DNA from: an uncultured Dysosmobacter sp. | GTDB taxonomy: Bacteria > Bacillota > Clostridia > Oscillospirales > Oscillospiraceae | NCBI GenBank assembly: GCA_934565855.1 | Contig: CAKTIO010000001.1 | Coordinates: 310,001 to 374,000 of the forward strand | Length of the DNA stretch: 64,000 nt | Reading direction: 5' to 3' | Part shown: positions 44,241-52,601 of the stretch, piece by piece | Position numbering within the stretch: position 1 is the stretch's first letter | Layout of the letters: each line of letters begins with the position of its first letter | Program-made: the position numbers and the translations under genes | The notes under the pieces: model-generated | Seen by the model: the letters and a program-made list of their open reading frames with translations, nothing else | Told to the model about the DNA's origin: nothing | Database searches by the model: none

Positions 44241-44710
44241 GGATACTGGTGCTTTCGGATTCCCACGGCAATGTGGAAAACATGGTCCGCGCGGTGGAGC
44301 TGGTCCAGCCCAACGCCATTTTCCATCTGGGCGACGGATGGCAGGACGCGCAAAGGCTTGCCGCCCAGTTCCCGCAGCTCCCTTTGAATCAGGTTCCCGG
44401 CAACTGCGACTTCCGCCCGGAGGAGCCTTCGGAGCGGCTGGTCCTTCTGGAAAATTTCCGGATTCTTCTGTGCCATGGGCATACCTACGGGGTCAAGCAG
44501 TCTCTGATTTCCGCCGGATACGCCGCCGAGGAACAGCAGCTGGACCTGTTCCTGTTCGGTCACACTCACCGTCCCTTCTGCGATATCCGGGGGAAGACCA
44601 CCTTCCTGAATCCCGGCAGCATCGGCAGCCGGATATCGCCCTCCTACGGGGTACTGACCCTGCAGGATGGGCAGCTGCGCACCTCGCTGCATACGCTGCC
44701 GCCCCTCTGA
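44237..44710 (+). CDS. YfcE/MJ0936-type metallophosphoesterase
   Basis: A 157-residue calcineurin-like phosphodiesterase. The five metal-binding blocks are present: SDSHGN, HLGDGW, PGNCD, CHGHTYG and FGHTHRP. This small subfamily hydrolyses phosphodiesters with Mn2+ or Ni2+; the physiological substrate is uncertain. It is coupled to the upstream small gene and ended by a terminator. Confidence 0.92.
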   Translation: MRILVLSDSHGNVENMVRAVELVQPNAIFHLGDGWQDAQRLAAQFPQLPLNQVPGNCDFRPEEPSERLVLLENFRILLCHGHTYGVKQSLISAGYAAEEQQLDLFLFGHTHRPFCDIRGKTTFLNPGSIGSRISPSYGVLTLQDGQLRTSLHTLPPL

Positions 44711-44755
44711 CCGGCGGCGCAGCAGCCTTTCCGGTCCCTCCTTAAAATTTCCCTG

Positions 44756-44784
44756 CACAGCGCCTGTAGGCGCTGTGTTTTTTT
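44756..44784 (+). terminator. Terminator after the phosphodiesterase gene
   Basis: A 9-bp stem CACAGCGCC/GGCGCTGTG (44756-44764 with 44769-44777) with a TGTA loop is followed by seven T. It reaches the stop codon of the convergent GTPase gene. Confidence 0.9.
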
Positions 44785-47449
44785 ACTCCGGCTTTCTTTT
44801 CCGAAGCTGCGCCGCCTCCATCGCCGCCTGCACCTGACGGTTTTTCCCGCCGCGGCTGTTGTTCCGGTGTACGATGGCGGCGATCTGCCCCTCCACGCTC
44901 TCCACCTCCTCATGAAACGCCGACGCCGGGATTCGCAGCGCGCCATGCCCCAGAATGATCAACTGCTCCGCACCATCCGAGGTTGCCACCCGCACCCGGT
45001 TGTCCCGTCCCAGCTCATAGGTTGCCTTTTCAATATAGGCATCCGCTGTCTGCGATTCCTTCGTATAGACCACAGTGATATTGCCGTAGCGGGACACCTC
45101 CCCGGTCTGGTGCGGCACCTTGTAGGCGTCAAACACCAGAATGACGTGGTTTTTCCGAAAGCCCTGATAATTGCTCAGCAGGTCCATCAGCAGCTTTCTC
45201 GCCGCGTCCAGATTGTCCCGCGCCACGTCCTTCAGCTCATCCCAGGCGTAAATGATGTTATAGCCATCCACCAGCAAATATTCCGGTCCCGCCGGCTGGG
45301 GAGCTGCCGCCCGCTTCCGCTCCGTCTCCTGACGGCGCTGCTGTGCCTGTGGGTCAAAGCCCCGCCGCTGCCGCACCGGACCATAGGTCCGTTCAAAAAT
45401 CGCACGCAGCTCCTGATCCTCCTCAAAGGTCCCCGCTGTCCGGGCAGAACGGCTGGCGCTTCGCGGCTCTGTCCGCTCAGGCTGCGGCTCCTCCGTGCCG
45501 CCGCGCCCACTGGAAACATGCGCGTGCTGCACCACCTCATACCAGGGCACCAGATATCCGCCCCCGTGGGCGCAGAACACGGAATCCGCCGGGTTTTCGG
45601 CATCCCGCTCCGCATCGTAGCCAATGGCGGCGATCACCTCCTCCGCGTTGTGGCACGGCTCATACCCCCTCAGCGTGCAGAGCATCCGTCCCCGTCCCCG
45701 GGTGTATGCCGCCAGCTCCGCGGCGTAGGTCCGCAGCTCCACCACCGGAACGCTGCCGGTCAGCACAGCCTCCTCTCCGTTCAGCTCCGGCGGCTGCAGC
45801 CTACCCGCCTTCATTTGCAGATCGGACATGGCTCTGCCGACACAGTCGGCGGGCAGCTCCAGCCGGACGTCGTACCACGGCTCCAGCAGAACGCTCTCCG
45901 CCTGCATCAGTCCCTGCCGCACCGCCCGGTAGGTCGCCTGGCGGAAATCTCCGCCCTCTGTATGCTTGATATGCGCCCTGCCCGTCAGCAGTGTGATGCG
46001 CAGGTCTGTCACCGGTGAACCCGTCAGCACTCCGGGAAAATCCCGCTCCTGCAGATGCGTGAAAATCAGCCGCTGCCAGCTGCGGTCCAGCTGGTCCTCC
46101 GGGCAGGCGGATTCCAGCTGCAAGCCGCTGCCCTGCTCGCCCGGCTCCAGCAGCAGATGCACCTCGGCATAATGGCGCAGCGGCTCAAAATGCCCGATGC
46201 CCTCCACCGTGCTGGCGATGGTCTCCTTGTAGACAATGCTGCCCTCTCCAAAGGCGACCTGCCAGCCAAAGCGCTCCGCGATCACCCGCTGCAAAACCTC
46301 CAGCTGGATCTCACCCATCAGTTGCACCCGGATCTGCCGGGTACCCTCGTCCCATACCAGATGCAGCTGCGGGTCCTCTTCCTCCAGCTGGGTCAGCTTT
46401 CCCATTGCCGCGTGAGGATCGCAGCCCTCCGGAAGCAGCAGCTGATAGGACAGCACCGGTTCCAGCACCGGGGCTTCTGAAGCGCTCTCCGCACCCAAGC
46501 CCTCACCGGGACAGGTCCTGCTCAACCCCGTTACCGCACAGACCATTCCAGCCGGAACCTCGTCCACTGTCTGAAACTTCACCCCGGAATACAGCCGCAG
46601 CTGGTCCGCCTTTTCCTCCCAGACCTGCTCCGGCGGCAGTCCCTTCTTCCGGTTGCTGAGCAGCGCCTTGACCTTCAGGCTTCCGCCTGTGACCTTCAGA
46701 TAGGTCAGCCGCGCCCCCTGCGGGTCTCGGGCAATCTTATAAACCTTTGCGCCGAACTCCGCCGGATACTGCGGAGCCAGTGTATACTCCTCCAGCCCCC
46801 GCAGAAACGCGTCGATACCGTCCAGCTTCAAGGCGGAGCCAAACCACACCGGAAAAATCTTCCGCTGCGCGGCTGCCCCGGCGATCCTCTGCCGGGAAAC
46901 CCTTCCCTGCTCCAGATACTCCGCCAGCGCCTCCTCACTACCGGTGGCAACACTCTCCAAAAACTCTTCCGACGTCTGATCTGTAAAGTCAATACAGCTG
47001 TCATCCAGCCGGGTCTTCAGCTCTGTCATCAGCGTCTCCCGGTCCGCGCCTGCCAGGTCCATTTTGTTGACAAACACCAGCACCGGCACCTGATAGCGCC
47101 GCAGCAGCTGCCACACGGTCCGGGTGTGCGCCTGCACACCGTCCGTCCCACTAACCACCAGGACTGCATAGTCCAGTACCTGCAGTGTCCGCTCCATCTC
47201 CGCGGAAAAATCCATATGTCCCGGCGTATCCACCAGCTGGATCTCTGTTTCCGGCAGCAGCAGCCGCGCCTGCTTGGCAAAGATGGTGATGCCCCGCTCC
47301 CGCTCCAATGTGTCCGTATCCAAAAAGGCGTCCTGATGGTCCACCCGTCCCAGCTTCCGCAGGCAGCCGCCGCGGTACAGCAATGCCTCGGACAGGGTGG
47401 TTTTTCCCGCATCCACATGGGCGAGAATTCCCATGACCAGTCGTTTCAT
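44783..47449 (-). CDS. TetM/EF-G-like ribosomal GTPase fused to a Rae1/YacP NYN endonuclease
   Basis: An 888-residue two-part protein. Residues 1-~645 are a ribosome-protection-type GTPase: G1 AHVDAGKTT (10-18), switch RGITIFAKQA, G3 DTPGHMDF, G4 NKMDLAG, then domains II-V with HIKHTEGGDFRQATYRAVRQG and DSVFCAHGGGYLVPW. A charged, proline-rich linker (~646-722) leads to residues 723-~880, a NYN nuclease matching B. subtilis Rae1/YacP: LLVDGYNIIYAW, VVYTKESQTADAYIEK and ATSDGAEQ. Rae1 cleaves mRNA in the ribosomal A site. The loop that in TetM strips tetracycline (YSPVS type) is replaced, so a resistance role is doubtful. The ATG at 47449 follows GGAG. Confidence 0.9.
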   Translation of the reverse strand: MKRLVMGILAHVDAGKTTLSEALLYRGGCLRKLGRVDHQDAFLDTDTLERERGITIFAKQARLLLPETEIQLVDTPGHMDFSAEMERTLQVLDYAVLVVSGTDGVQAHTRTVWQLLRRYQVPVLVFVNKMDLAGADRETLMTELKTRLDDSCIDFTDQTSEEFLESVATGSEEALAEYLEQGRVSRQRIAGAAAQRKIFPVWFGSALKLDGIDAFLRGLEEYTLAPQYPAEFGAKVYKIARDPQGARLTYLKVTGGSLKVKALLSNRKKGLPPEQVWEEKADQLRLYSGVKFQTVDEVPAGMVCAVTGLSRTCPGEGLGAESASEAPVLEPVLSYQLLLPEGCDPHAAMGKLTQLEEEDPQLHLVWDEGTRQIRVQLMGEIQLEVLQRVIAERFGWQVAFGEGSIVYKETIASTVEGIGHFEPLRHYAEVHLLLEPGEQGSGLQLESACPEDQLDRSWQRLIFTHLQERDFPGVLTGSPVTDLRITLLTGRAHIKHTEGGDFRQATYRAVRQGLMQAESVLLEPWYDVRLELPADCVGRAMSDLQMKAGRLQPPELNGEEAVLTGSVPVVELRTYAAELAAYTRGRGRMLCTLRGYEPCHNAEEVIAAIGYDAERDAENPADSVFCAHGGGYLVPWYEVVQHAHVSSGRGGTEEPQPERTEPRSASRSARTAGTFEEDQELRAIFERTYGPVRQRRGFDPQAQQRRQETERKRAAAPQPAGPEYLLVDGYNIIYAWDELKDVARDNLDAARKLLMDLLSNYQGFRKNHVILVFDAYKVPHQTGEVSRYGNITVVYTKESQTADAYIEKATYELGRDNRVRVATSDGAEQLIILGHGALRIPASAFHEEVESVEGQIAAIVHRNNSRGGKNRQVQAAMEAAQLRKRKPE

Positions 47450-47508
47450 GATAACTCCTTGCAATTTATTTCGACAGTATTCCTGTTTGTAATCCATTTT
47501 TTATTTTT

Positions 47509-47537
47509 ATTGTACCATGCTTCCCCTTTCCGCGCAA
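47509..47537 (-). promoter_or_regulatory. Promoter of the GTPase-Rae1 fusion gene
   Basis: On the minus strand TTGCGC (47537-47532) and TACAAT (47514-47509) have a 17-base spacer. The predicted transcript begins near 47502, leaving a leader of about 50 bases. An in-frame ATG at 47497 lies only a few bases inside it. Confidence 0.65.
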
Positions 47538-47629
47538 CCACAGTCCCCTTCGGATTGCAAAAGTCCGCCATTCGCGGTAAGATAACAGCAATACCGCCGG
47601 AGGCTTTCCGGCTGACAGGAAGTGTACAC

Positions 47630-48352
47630 ATGCAAGCTGTTTCCAACCATGTTTTCTACCTCCCCCACTCTACAGAGACCGACCGCCCCGCCCTGGGCTA
47701 TGTCCACGGCGCCCATGCGGCGTTGATGGTGGACGCCGGAAACTCTCCCGCCCACGTCCGGCAGTTTTTAGGGGACCTGCACCGGCAGAAGCTCCCCCTG
47801 CCGGATTATACCGTTCTCACCCACCGTCATTGGGACCACTGCTTCGGGCTGTCCGCTCTGAACACGCTGGCGATCGCCGGAGAGAAGACCGCCCAGGCGC
47901 TGAAGCGCGCTTCCGAAATCGTCTGGAGCCGGGAGACCCTTGCCGCCTATCTGGAAGCAGATGAGATCCGGGAGTTTTCCGAGCAGCACATCCTTTTGGA
48001 ATATCCGCAGCTCTCCGATATCCACATCCGGGTGCCGGAGGTCCGCTTTTCCGGCAGGCTGGAAATTGATCTGGGCGGGTGCCGCTGCCAGCTTCTGGAG
48101 ATTCCCAGCCCCCACAGCAACGACAGCGTAGCCGTTTACATTCCGGAGGACCGGGTCCTCTTTTTGGGAGACGCTGGCTGTGAAGCCTGCGCCCACGGTA
48201 CATGGACCGACCAGCCGGAGCTTCTGGAAGCAACGCTGCACACGTTGGAGACTCTGGATTTCACAGTCTGCATCACCGGACACGACCTGCCCCACACCCG
48301 GGAGCGGCTGTTTACCTGGTTCCACACCCGGCTGCAAGCCGTCGGACGGTAA
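47630..48352 (+). CDS. Metallo-beta-lactamase-fold hydrolase
   Basis: A 240-residue MBL-fold protein. The metal motif is THRHWDH (HxHxDH spacing), with later FLGDAGCE and TGHDLPHT supplying further ligands. LMVDAGNSPAHVRQFL is typical of the glyoxalase II-like branch. The ATG at 47630 is eight bases from AGGAAG; the longer in-frame reading to the left covers the opposite-strand GTPase and its promoter and is rejected. Substrate unknown. Confidence 0.82.
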   Translation: MQAVSNHVFYLPHSTETDRPALGYVHGAHAALMVDAGNSPAHVRQFLGDLHRQKLPLPDYTVLTHRHWDHCFGLSALNTLAIAGEKTAQALKRASEIVWSRETLAAYLEADEIREFSEQHILLEYPQLSDIHIRVPEVRFSGRLEIDLGGCRCQLLEIPSPHSNDSVAVYIPEDRVLFLGDAGCEACAHGTWTDQPELLEATLHTLETLDFTVCITGHDLPHTRERLFTWFHTRLQAVGR

Positions 48353-48364
48353 AACTGGAACGAT

Positions 48365-48401
48365 CAAGGGTCCCCGGCGTTTTTCACGCCGGGGACCCTT
48401 G
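48365..48401. terminator. Terminator between the MBL gene and malic enzyme
   Basis: A perfect 16-bp GC-rich stem (48365-48380 with 48386-48401) with a TTTTC loop lies between convergent genes. U-runs are weak, so efficiency is uncertain. Confidence 0.7.
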
Positions 48402-48416
48402 TCCTTTCCTGAAATA

Positions 48417-49589
48417 TCAGATTCTTGCCACGCCGCTCTTCCGCGCAGCCTCTGCCACGGCTGCGGCAACCGCTTCCCGCACCCGGGGATCAAATGCCGC
48501 CGGAAGAATATAATCGCTGTTCAGCTCCTGCTCACCCACGCAGCCTGCCAGCGCATACGCCGCGGCGATCTTCATCTCGTCGTTGATGTCGCTGGCGCGC
48601 ACATCCAGCGCGCCCCGGAAAATGCCGGGAAACGCCAGCACGTTGTTCACCTGGTTGGGGTAATCGCTGCGCCCGGTGGCAACCACCGCCGCACCGCCCG
48701 CCTTGGCTTCATCCGGGAAGATCTCCGGCGTGGGGTTGGCACAGGCAAAGATGATGGGGTCCTTTGCCATAGACGCTACCATTTCCCGGGTCAGGGTGCC
48801 GGGGGCGGAAACGCCGATGAACACATCCGCGCCGCGGATGACCTCCGCCAGCTTGCCGGATTTCTTCTCCCGGTTGGTCAGACGGGCGATCTCCTCCTTG
48901 ACGGGATTCATTCCCGGGCGTCCCTCATAGATGGCGCCGGTCCGGTCCGTCATAATGACCTCTCCCACGCCCACAGACAGCAGCAACCGGATAATGGCAA
49001 TGCCCGCCGCGCCGGCTCCGCTGGTCACGACCCGGATATTTTTCAGCTCCTTGCCTACCAGCTTCAGCGCATTCAGCAAACCTGCCAGCGTGATGACCGC
49101 CGTGCCGTGCTGGTCGTCATGGAAAATGGGGATATCACAGCGCTCCTTCAGCTTCTGCTCAATCTCAAAGCAGCGGGGCGCGGAGATATCCTCCAGATTC
49201 ACTCCGCCAAAAGAGCCTGCCAGCAGCGCCACCGTATTGACGATATCGTCCACATTTTTACTGCGTACGCACAGGGGAATGGCATCCACACCGCCGAACG
49301 CCTTGAAGAGAACGCATTTTCCCTCCATCACGGGCATGCCAGCCTCCGGACCGATATCGCCCAGTCCCAGCACGGCGGTTCCGTCCGTCACCACTGCCAC
49401 GGTGTTCCAGCGCCGGGTCAGCTCATAGCTCTTATTCACGTCCTTCTGGATCTCCAGACAGGGCTGCGCCACGCCCGGCGTATACGCCAGAGACAGCGCG
49501 TCCTTGTTATTGACCTCCGCCCGGGGGGTCACTTCGATTTTTCCCTTCCACTGATAGTGCAGTTTCAGCGATTCCGCCGCGTAGTCCAT
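48417..49589 (-). CDS. NAD(P)-dependent malic enzyme
   Basis: Oxidative decarboxylation of malate to pyruvate. It has about 390 residues, the short bacterial form without a phosphotransacetylase extension. Motifs are LAYTPGVAQPC at the N-terminus, VVTDGTAVLGLGDIGPEAG, metal-binding FHDDQHGTA and the nucleotide-binding TSGAGAAGIAI. The ATG at 49589 is spaced seven bases from AGGAG; the ATG at 49595 is too close. It has its own strong promoter. NAD versus NADP preference cannot be read reliably. Confidence 0.94.
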   Translation of the reverse strand: MDYAAESLKLHYQWKGKIEVTPRAEVNNKDALSLAYTPGVAQPCLEIQKDVNKSYELTRRWNTVAVVTDGTAVLGLGDIGPEAGMPVMEGKCVLFKAFGGVDAIPLCVRSKNVDDIVNTVALLAGSFGGVNLEDISAPRCFEIEQKLKERCDIPIFHDDQHGTAVITLAGLLNALKLVGKELKNIRVVTSGAGAAGIAIIRLLLSVGVGEVIMTDRTGAIYEGRPGMNPVKEEIARLTNREKKSGKLAEVIRGADVFIGVSAPGTLTREMVASMAKDPIIFACANPTPEIFPDEAKAGGAAVVATGRSDYPNQVNNVLAFPGIFRGALDVRASDINDEMKIAAAYALAGCVGEQELNSDYILPAAFDPRVREAVAAAVAEAARKSGVARI

Positions 49590-49669
49590 GTTCATTCTCC
49601 TTTTGGTAAGTTCACCGCGCCCGCAGAGGACCACCGCCTCCGGCACAGGCGGCGCAGATTGATAGTTGT

Positions 49670-49698
49670 ATTTTATCCTCTGCCCGGCGGATTGTCAA
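49670..49698 (-). promoter_or_regulatory. Malic enzyme promoter
   Basis: On the minus strand TTGACA (49698-49693) and TAAAAT (49675-49670) with a 17-base spacer, a near-consensus sigma-A promoter with an ~75-base leader. Confidence 0.8.
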
Positions 49699-49765
49699 CG
49701 CACAGCCTGCCGGGCAGGCTCCCGTTTTCTGGAAGCACGTCCGGCTGCCCCGTCCGAAAAACCGA

Positions 49766-49794
49766 TTGAAAAATCCGGTGTTCTGTGCTATATT
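49766..49794 (+). promoter_or_regulatory. Promoter of the hypothetical gene and nuclease pair
   Basis: TTGAAA (49766-49771) and TATATT (49789-49794) with a 17-base spacer lie 45 bases before the ATG at 49840. Confidence 0.7.
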
Positions 49795-49839
49795 GGACCA
49801 CGTTGTAAGCGCGTCTCCGGACGCATGGAGGGTTTTATT

Positions 49840-50253
49840 ATGATTGTTGCAGTTTGTGTGGACGACCGGAACGGCATGCTGTTCCACCACCGCCGCCAGA
49901 GTCAGGACCGGCTTCAGCGGGCAGACCTGATGGAAGTCTGCGGAGCGCACCGCCTTTGGATGCACCCGGACTCCGCCCGGCTTTTCTCCGATGCCGAGGG
50001 ACGGATCGCCGTATCTGACCGGTTTCTGGAGCTTGCCGGAGAAGAGGATTACTGCTTTGTGGAAAGCCAGAGCCTGGAGCCGTGGGTCGAAAGGATCCAG
50101 CAGCTGATCCTGTACCGCTGGAACCGGGTCTACCCCGCGGACTTCCACCTGACACCCCTGCCGGAGGAAATGGGCTTCTCCCTGCTGTGCAGCACGGAGT
50201 TTGCCGGTTTTTCCCACCCGGTCATCACCAAAGAGATCTATGAGCGGAGATAA
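49840..50253 (+). CDS. Conserved-looking hypothetical protein, 137 residues
   Basis: Soluble protein starting MIVAVCVDDRNGMLFHHRRQ at 49840, eight bases after GGAGG. Further landmarks are DAEGRIAVSDRFLELAGEED, a Trp-rich helix (EPWVERIQQLILYRWNRVYP) and a hydrophobic C-terminal third. I do not recognise a named domain. It is followed after six bases by a secreted nuclease gene, so the two form an operon. The product has no signal peptide and is probably cytosolic. Confidence 0.75.
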   Translation: MIVAVCVDDRNGMLFHHRRQSQDRLQRADLMEVCGAHRLWMHPDSARLFSDAEGRIAVSDRFLELAGEEDYCFVESQSLEPWVERIQQLILYRWNRVYPADFHLTPLPEEMGFSLLCSTEFAGFSHPVITKEIYERR

Positions 50254-50259
50254 TCACCT

Positions 50260-51147
50260 ATGAAATCGATCAAGCATTGCCTGTTTACTCCCGTCCTGTC
50301 CGTTGTGCTGCTGCTCAGCTGCCTGCTGTCCGGCTGCGCGGAAACAGCCGTTGGCATCAGCAGCGCCCCTGTTCAGCTGGACGACATTCCCGCTTACTCC
50401 GGCTCTCCCTATGTGGAGATCAACGGCAATCAGCCGTTTTTTGAGGATGCCGACCTGACGGACGAAGCCTTTGAGACCTACAGTGAGCTGGATAGCCTGG
50501 GGCGCTGCGGCGTTGCCTATGCCAACATCTGCACAGAGCTGATGCCCACGGAGCCGCGCGGCAGCATCGGGCAGGTGAAGCCCACCGGCTGGCAGACCGC
50601 AAAATATGACTTTGTGGACGGAAAGTATCTTTACAACCGCTGCCACCTCATCGGATTCCAGCTGGCGGGAGAAAACGCCAATGAGCGGAACCTTATCACC
50701 GGGACCCGCTATCTGAACGTGGACGGGATGCTCCCCTTTGAAAACATGGTGGCGGACTACGTTAAGGAAACGGACAACCATGTGCTTTACCGCGTCACAC
50801 CCATTTTCGAGGGAGACAACCTGGTGGCAAACGGCGTTTTGATGGAGGCGCTGTCCGTAGAGGACGACGGCGGCGATATCTCCTTTAATGTGTACTGCTA
50901 CAACGTGCAGCCCGGTGTCACCATCGACTACGCCACAGGAGACAATGTGCTCTCTACCGATGCCGCTTCGCCGGATACTGCTCAAAGCGGCGGCACGGAG
51001 GTGGAGATCCGCGGCAACTCCCGGTCCAAAATCTACCACTGCCCGGGACAGGCGGCATATGACGACATGGCTGCCTCCAAGAATCTGGTGATCTTCCACT
51101 CCGAGCAGGAAGCGCAGGCTGCCGGATACCGGCGTGCGCAGCGCTGA
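50260..51147 (+). CDS. Secreted DNA/RNA non-specific endonuclease, lipoprotein
   Basis: A 295-residue exported nuclease. The signal peptide ends in a lipobox LLSGC near residue 26. The beta-beta-alpha-metal core is visible: the DRGH-like motif is NRCHLIGFQLAGENANERN, followed by LITGTRYLNVDGM, as in EndA/DNA-entry nucleases. The catalytic DRGH has become NRCH, common in this Clostridia branch. The last ~50 residues (SKIYHCPGQAAYDDM ... SEQEAQAAGYRRA) resemble the small metal-binding tail of ComEC and thermonuclease-like proteins. Possible roles are DNA uptake or nutrient scavenging. Confidence 0.85.
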   Translation: MKSIKHCLFTPVLSVVLLLSCLLSGCAETAVGISSAPVQLDDIPAYSGSPYVEINGNQPFFEDADLTDEAFETYSELDSLGRCGVAYANICTELMPTEPRGSIGQVKPTGWQTAKYDFVDGKYLYNRCHLIGFQLAGENANERNLITGTRYLNVDGMLPFENMVADYVKETDNHVLYRVTPIFEGDNLVANGVLMEALSVEDDGGDISFNVYCYNVQPGVTIDYATGDNVLSTDAASPDTAQSGGTEVEIRGNSRSKIYHCPGQAAYDDMAASKNLVIFHSEQEAQAAGYRRAQR

Positions 51148-51161
51148 CGGTCTTTTTCCAC

Positions 51162-51205
51162 AAAAAACAGCAGGAAACGCAAAAACGCGCTTCCTGCTGT
51201 TTTTT
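51162..51205. terminator. Terminator after the nuclease gene
   Basis: A 15-bp perfect stem (51162-51176 with 51191-51205) with A6 and T6 flanks suits both convergent genes. Confidence 0.88.
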
Positions 51206-51208
51206 CTC

Positions 51209-52582
51209 TTATTTTTTTCCACTGTGCGGAACAGCTTCGGGGAGAACGTGGAGAACATGGATTCCGTAATACCGGAAAATCTCCACTGCCTCCGCCGTGA
51301 TCCGCTCTCCGCTGACCACAACAGGAACCGCCGGAGGACAGCCTACAGAGGGGTCCGCCAGCACCCGTCCCTCCGCCTGCTCCGCGGGAATGCACTCCGC
51401 CTGCCGCCGCATTGCCTGCCGGGGCGTGCAGACCTGCTCCGGCGGAGCCATCCGCAGGTCCGGTCGCGGAATCGGTACGCTTCGCGGATTTCTCCCTAAA
51501 ATTTTCTCCAGCTGCCGCAAATCCTCCTCCGTGTTTTCCGGCGTAACCATCAGCACCAGTGCATCGGGATCCGCATACTCCCACTCAATGCCGCCCTGGT
51601 GCAGCCGCCGGGAAAGCTCCGGTCCCAGCCAGCCGCTTTCCTTTGTCAGCAGCGTCAGCTTCAACGGGTCGCTCTCTGCCACGCGCCATCCATTTTTCTC
51701 CAGCCGCCGCTTCAGCGCGGTCAGTCCCTCCGCGCTCTGCCGCAGCCTTTCCGGATAGTCCTCCGCCAAACGGCGGTTTGCCAGATCCAGCGACTGCAAA
51801 ATCAGGTAGGACGGACTGGTAGAGCCAAACAGGGACAGCGCCCGCTTTCCGTTTTCCGCAAAGCAGGCAGGCGCTGTCCGGGAAACATGGAGATACGCCC
51901 CGCCGGTAAGCACCGGCAGCGTTTTATGAGCGGAATCACAGCACAGGTCCGCCCCCTGCTCCATCGGATGTCTGCCGCCGGACAGAAATTTCTGATATGC
52001 GCCGTGGGCATCGTCTACCAGCAGCGGCACGCCAAAGGCATGGGCTGTTTCTGCCAGCGCGCGGATGTCCAGCTCTCCGCCCAGATAATCCGGCGAGGTG
52101 ACATAGACCGCCGCCGGCGGAAAGGGCAGCCCCCGCAGCGTTTCCTCCAGCTGCTGTGGGGAGACCGCGCAGCGGCACAGGGAAAGCTCTCCCTCCGCCT
52201 GCCACAGCCAGACCACATCAAAATCCAGCAGCGCCGCCGTCAGCAGAAACACCTTATGGGCATTCCGGGCAGCCACCACCACCGGGCGGCGCCCCTCCGG
52301 AGTCTCCGCCCGCAGCAGCGCCAGATACAGCATGGCGCGGATACACTGGGAGGAACCCTCCGTGGAGTAAAGGGTCGCCGCGGTCCCAAACAGCGCCGCC
52401 GCGTTTTTTTCACTGCGGGCAATGATGCCCTCTGCCTCGTACAGGGCATCCGCACCGGTGATCTCCGTGATATCCAGCGCCTCGCAGCCCAGGGGACCGC
52501 GTCCCTTGTGTCCCGGCATGTGCAGGCGGACTGTTCCGCTTTCCCGGTAAGTATTGACAAAATCCGCTATGGGCGTCTCCAT
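51209..52582 (-). CDS. Orn/Lys/Arg decarboxylase family PLP enzyme
   Basis: A 457-residue fold-type-I PLP enzyme of the short (SpeA/YaaO-like) basic amino-acid decarboxylase group. RLHMPGHKGR is the N-terminal signature; VDDAHGAYQKF binds PLP; the Schiff-base lysine is in DSAHKTLPVLTGG; FGSTSPSYL follows. The exact substrate (lysine, ornithine or arginine) is undetermined. It is 19 bases downstream of the SCIFF maturase on the same strand, so some read-through is likely, but no functional link is evident. Confidence 0.9.
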   Translation of the reverse strand: METPIADFVNTYRESGTVRLHMPGHKGRGPLGCEALDITEITGADALYEAEGIIARSEKNAAALFGTAATLYSTEGSSQCIRAMLYLALLRAETPEGRRPVVVAARNAHKVFLLTAALLDFDVVWLWQAEGELSLCRCAVSPQQLEETLRGLPFPPAAVYVTSPDYLGGELDIRALAETAHAFGVPLLVDDAHGAYQKFLSGGRHPMEQGADLCCDSAHKTLPVLTGGAYLHVSRTAPACFAENGKRALSLFGSTSPSYLILQSLDLANRRLAEDYPERLRQSAEGLTALKRRLEKNGWRVAESDPLKLTLLTKESGWLGPELSRRLHQGGIEWEYADPDALVLMVTPENTEEDLRQLEKILGRNPRSVPIPRPDLRMAPPEQVCTPRQAMRRQAECIPAEQAEGRVLADPSVGCPPAVPVVVSGERITAEAVEIFRYYGIHVLHVLPEAVPHSGKK

Positions 52583-52601
52583 CCCGCACCTCCCGCCGGT
52601 C

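Noticed and set aside
44783-47449. Calling the GTPase a tetracycline resistance determinant
   Set aside because: The G domain is TetM-like, but the domain IV loop that acts on tetracycline is not conserved and a nuclease is fused at the C-terminus. The family contains many non-resistance translation factors.
47126-47629. Long N-terminal extension of the MBL hydrolase
   Set aside because: It overlaps the opposite-strand GTPase start and promoter; the ATG at 47630 has a proper Shine-Dalgarno and begins the conserved domain.
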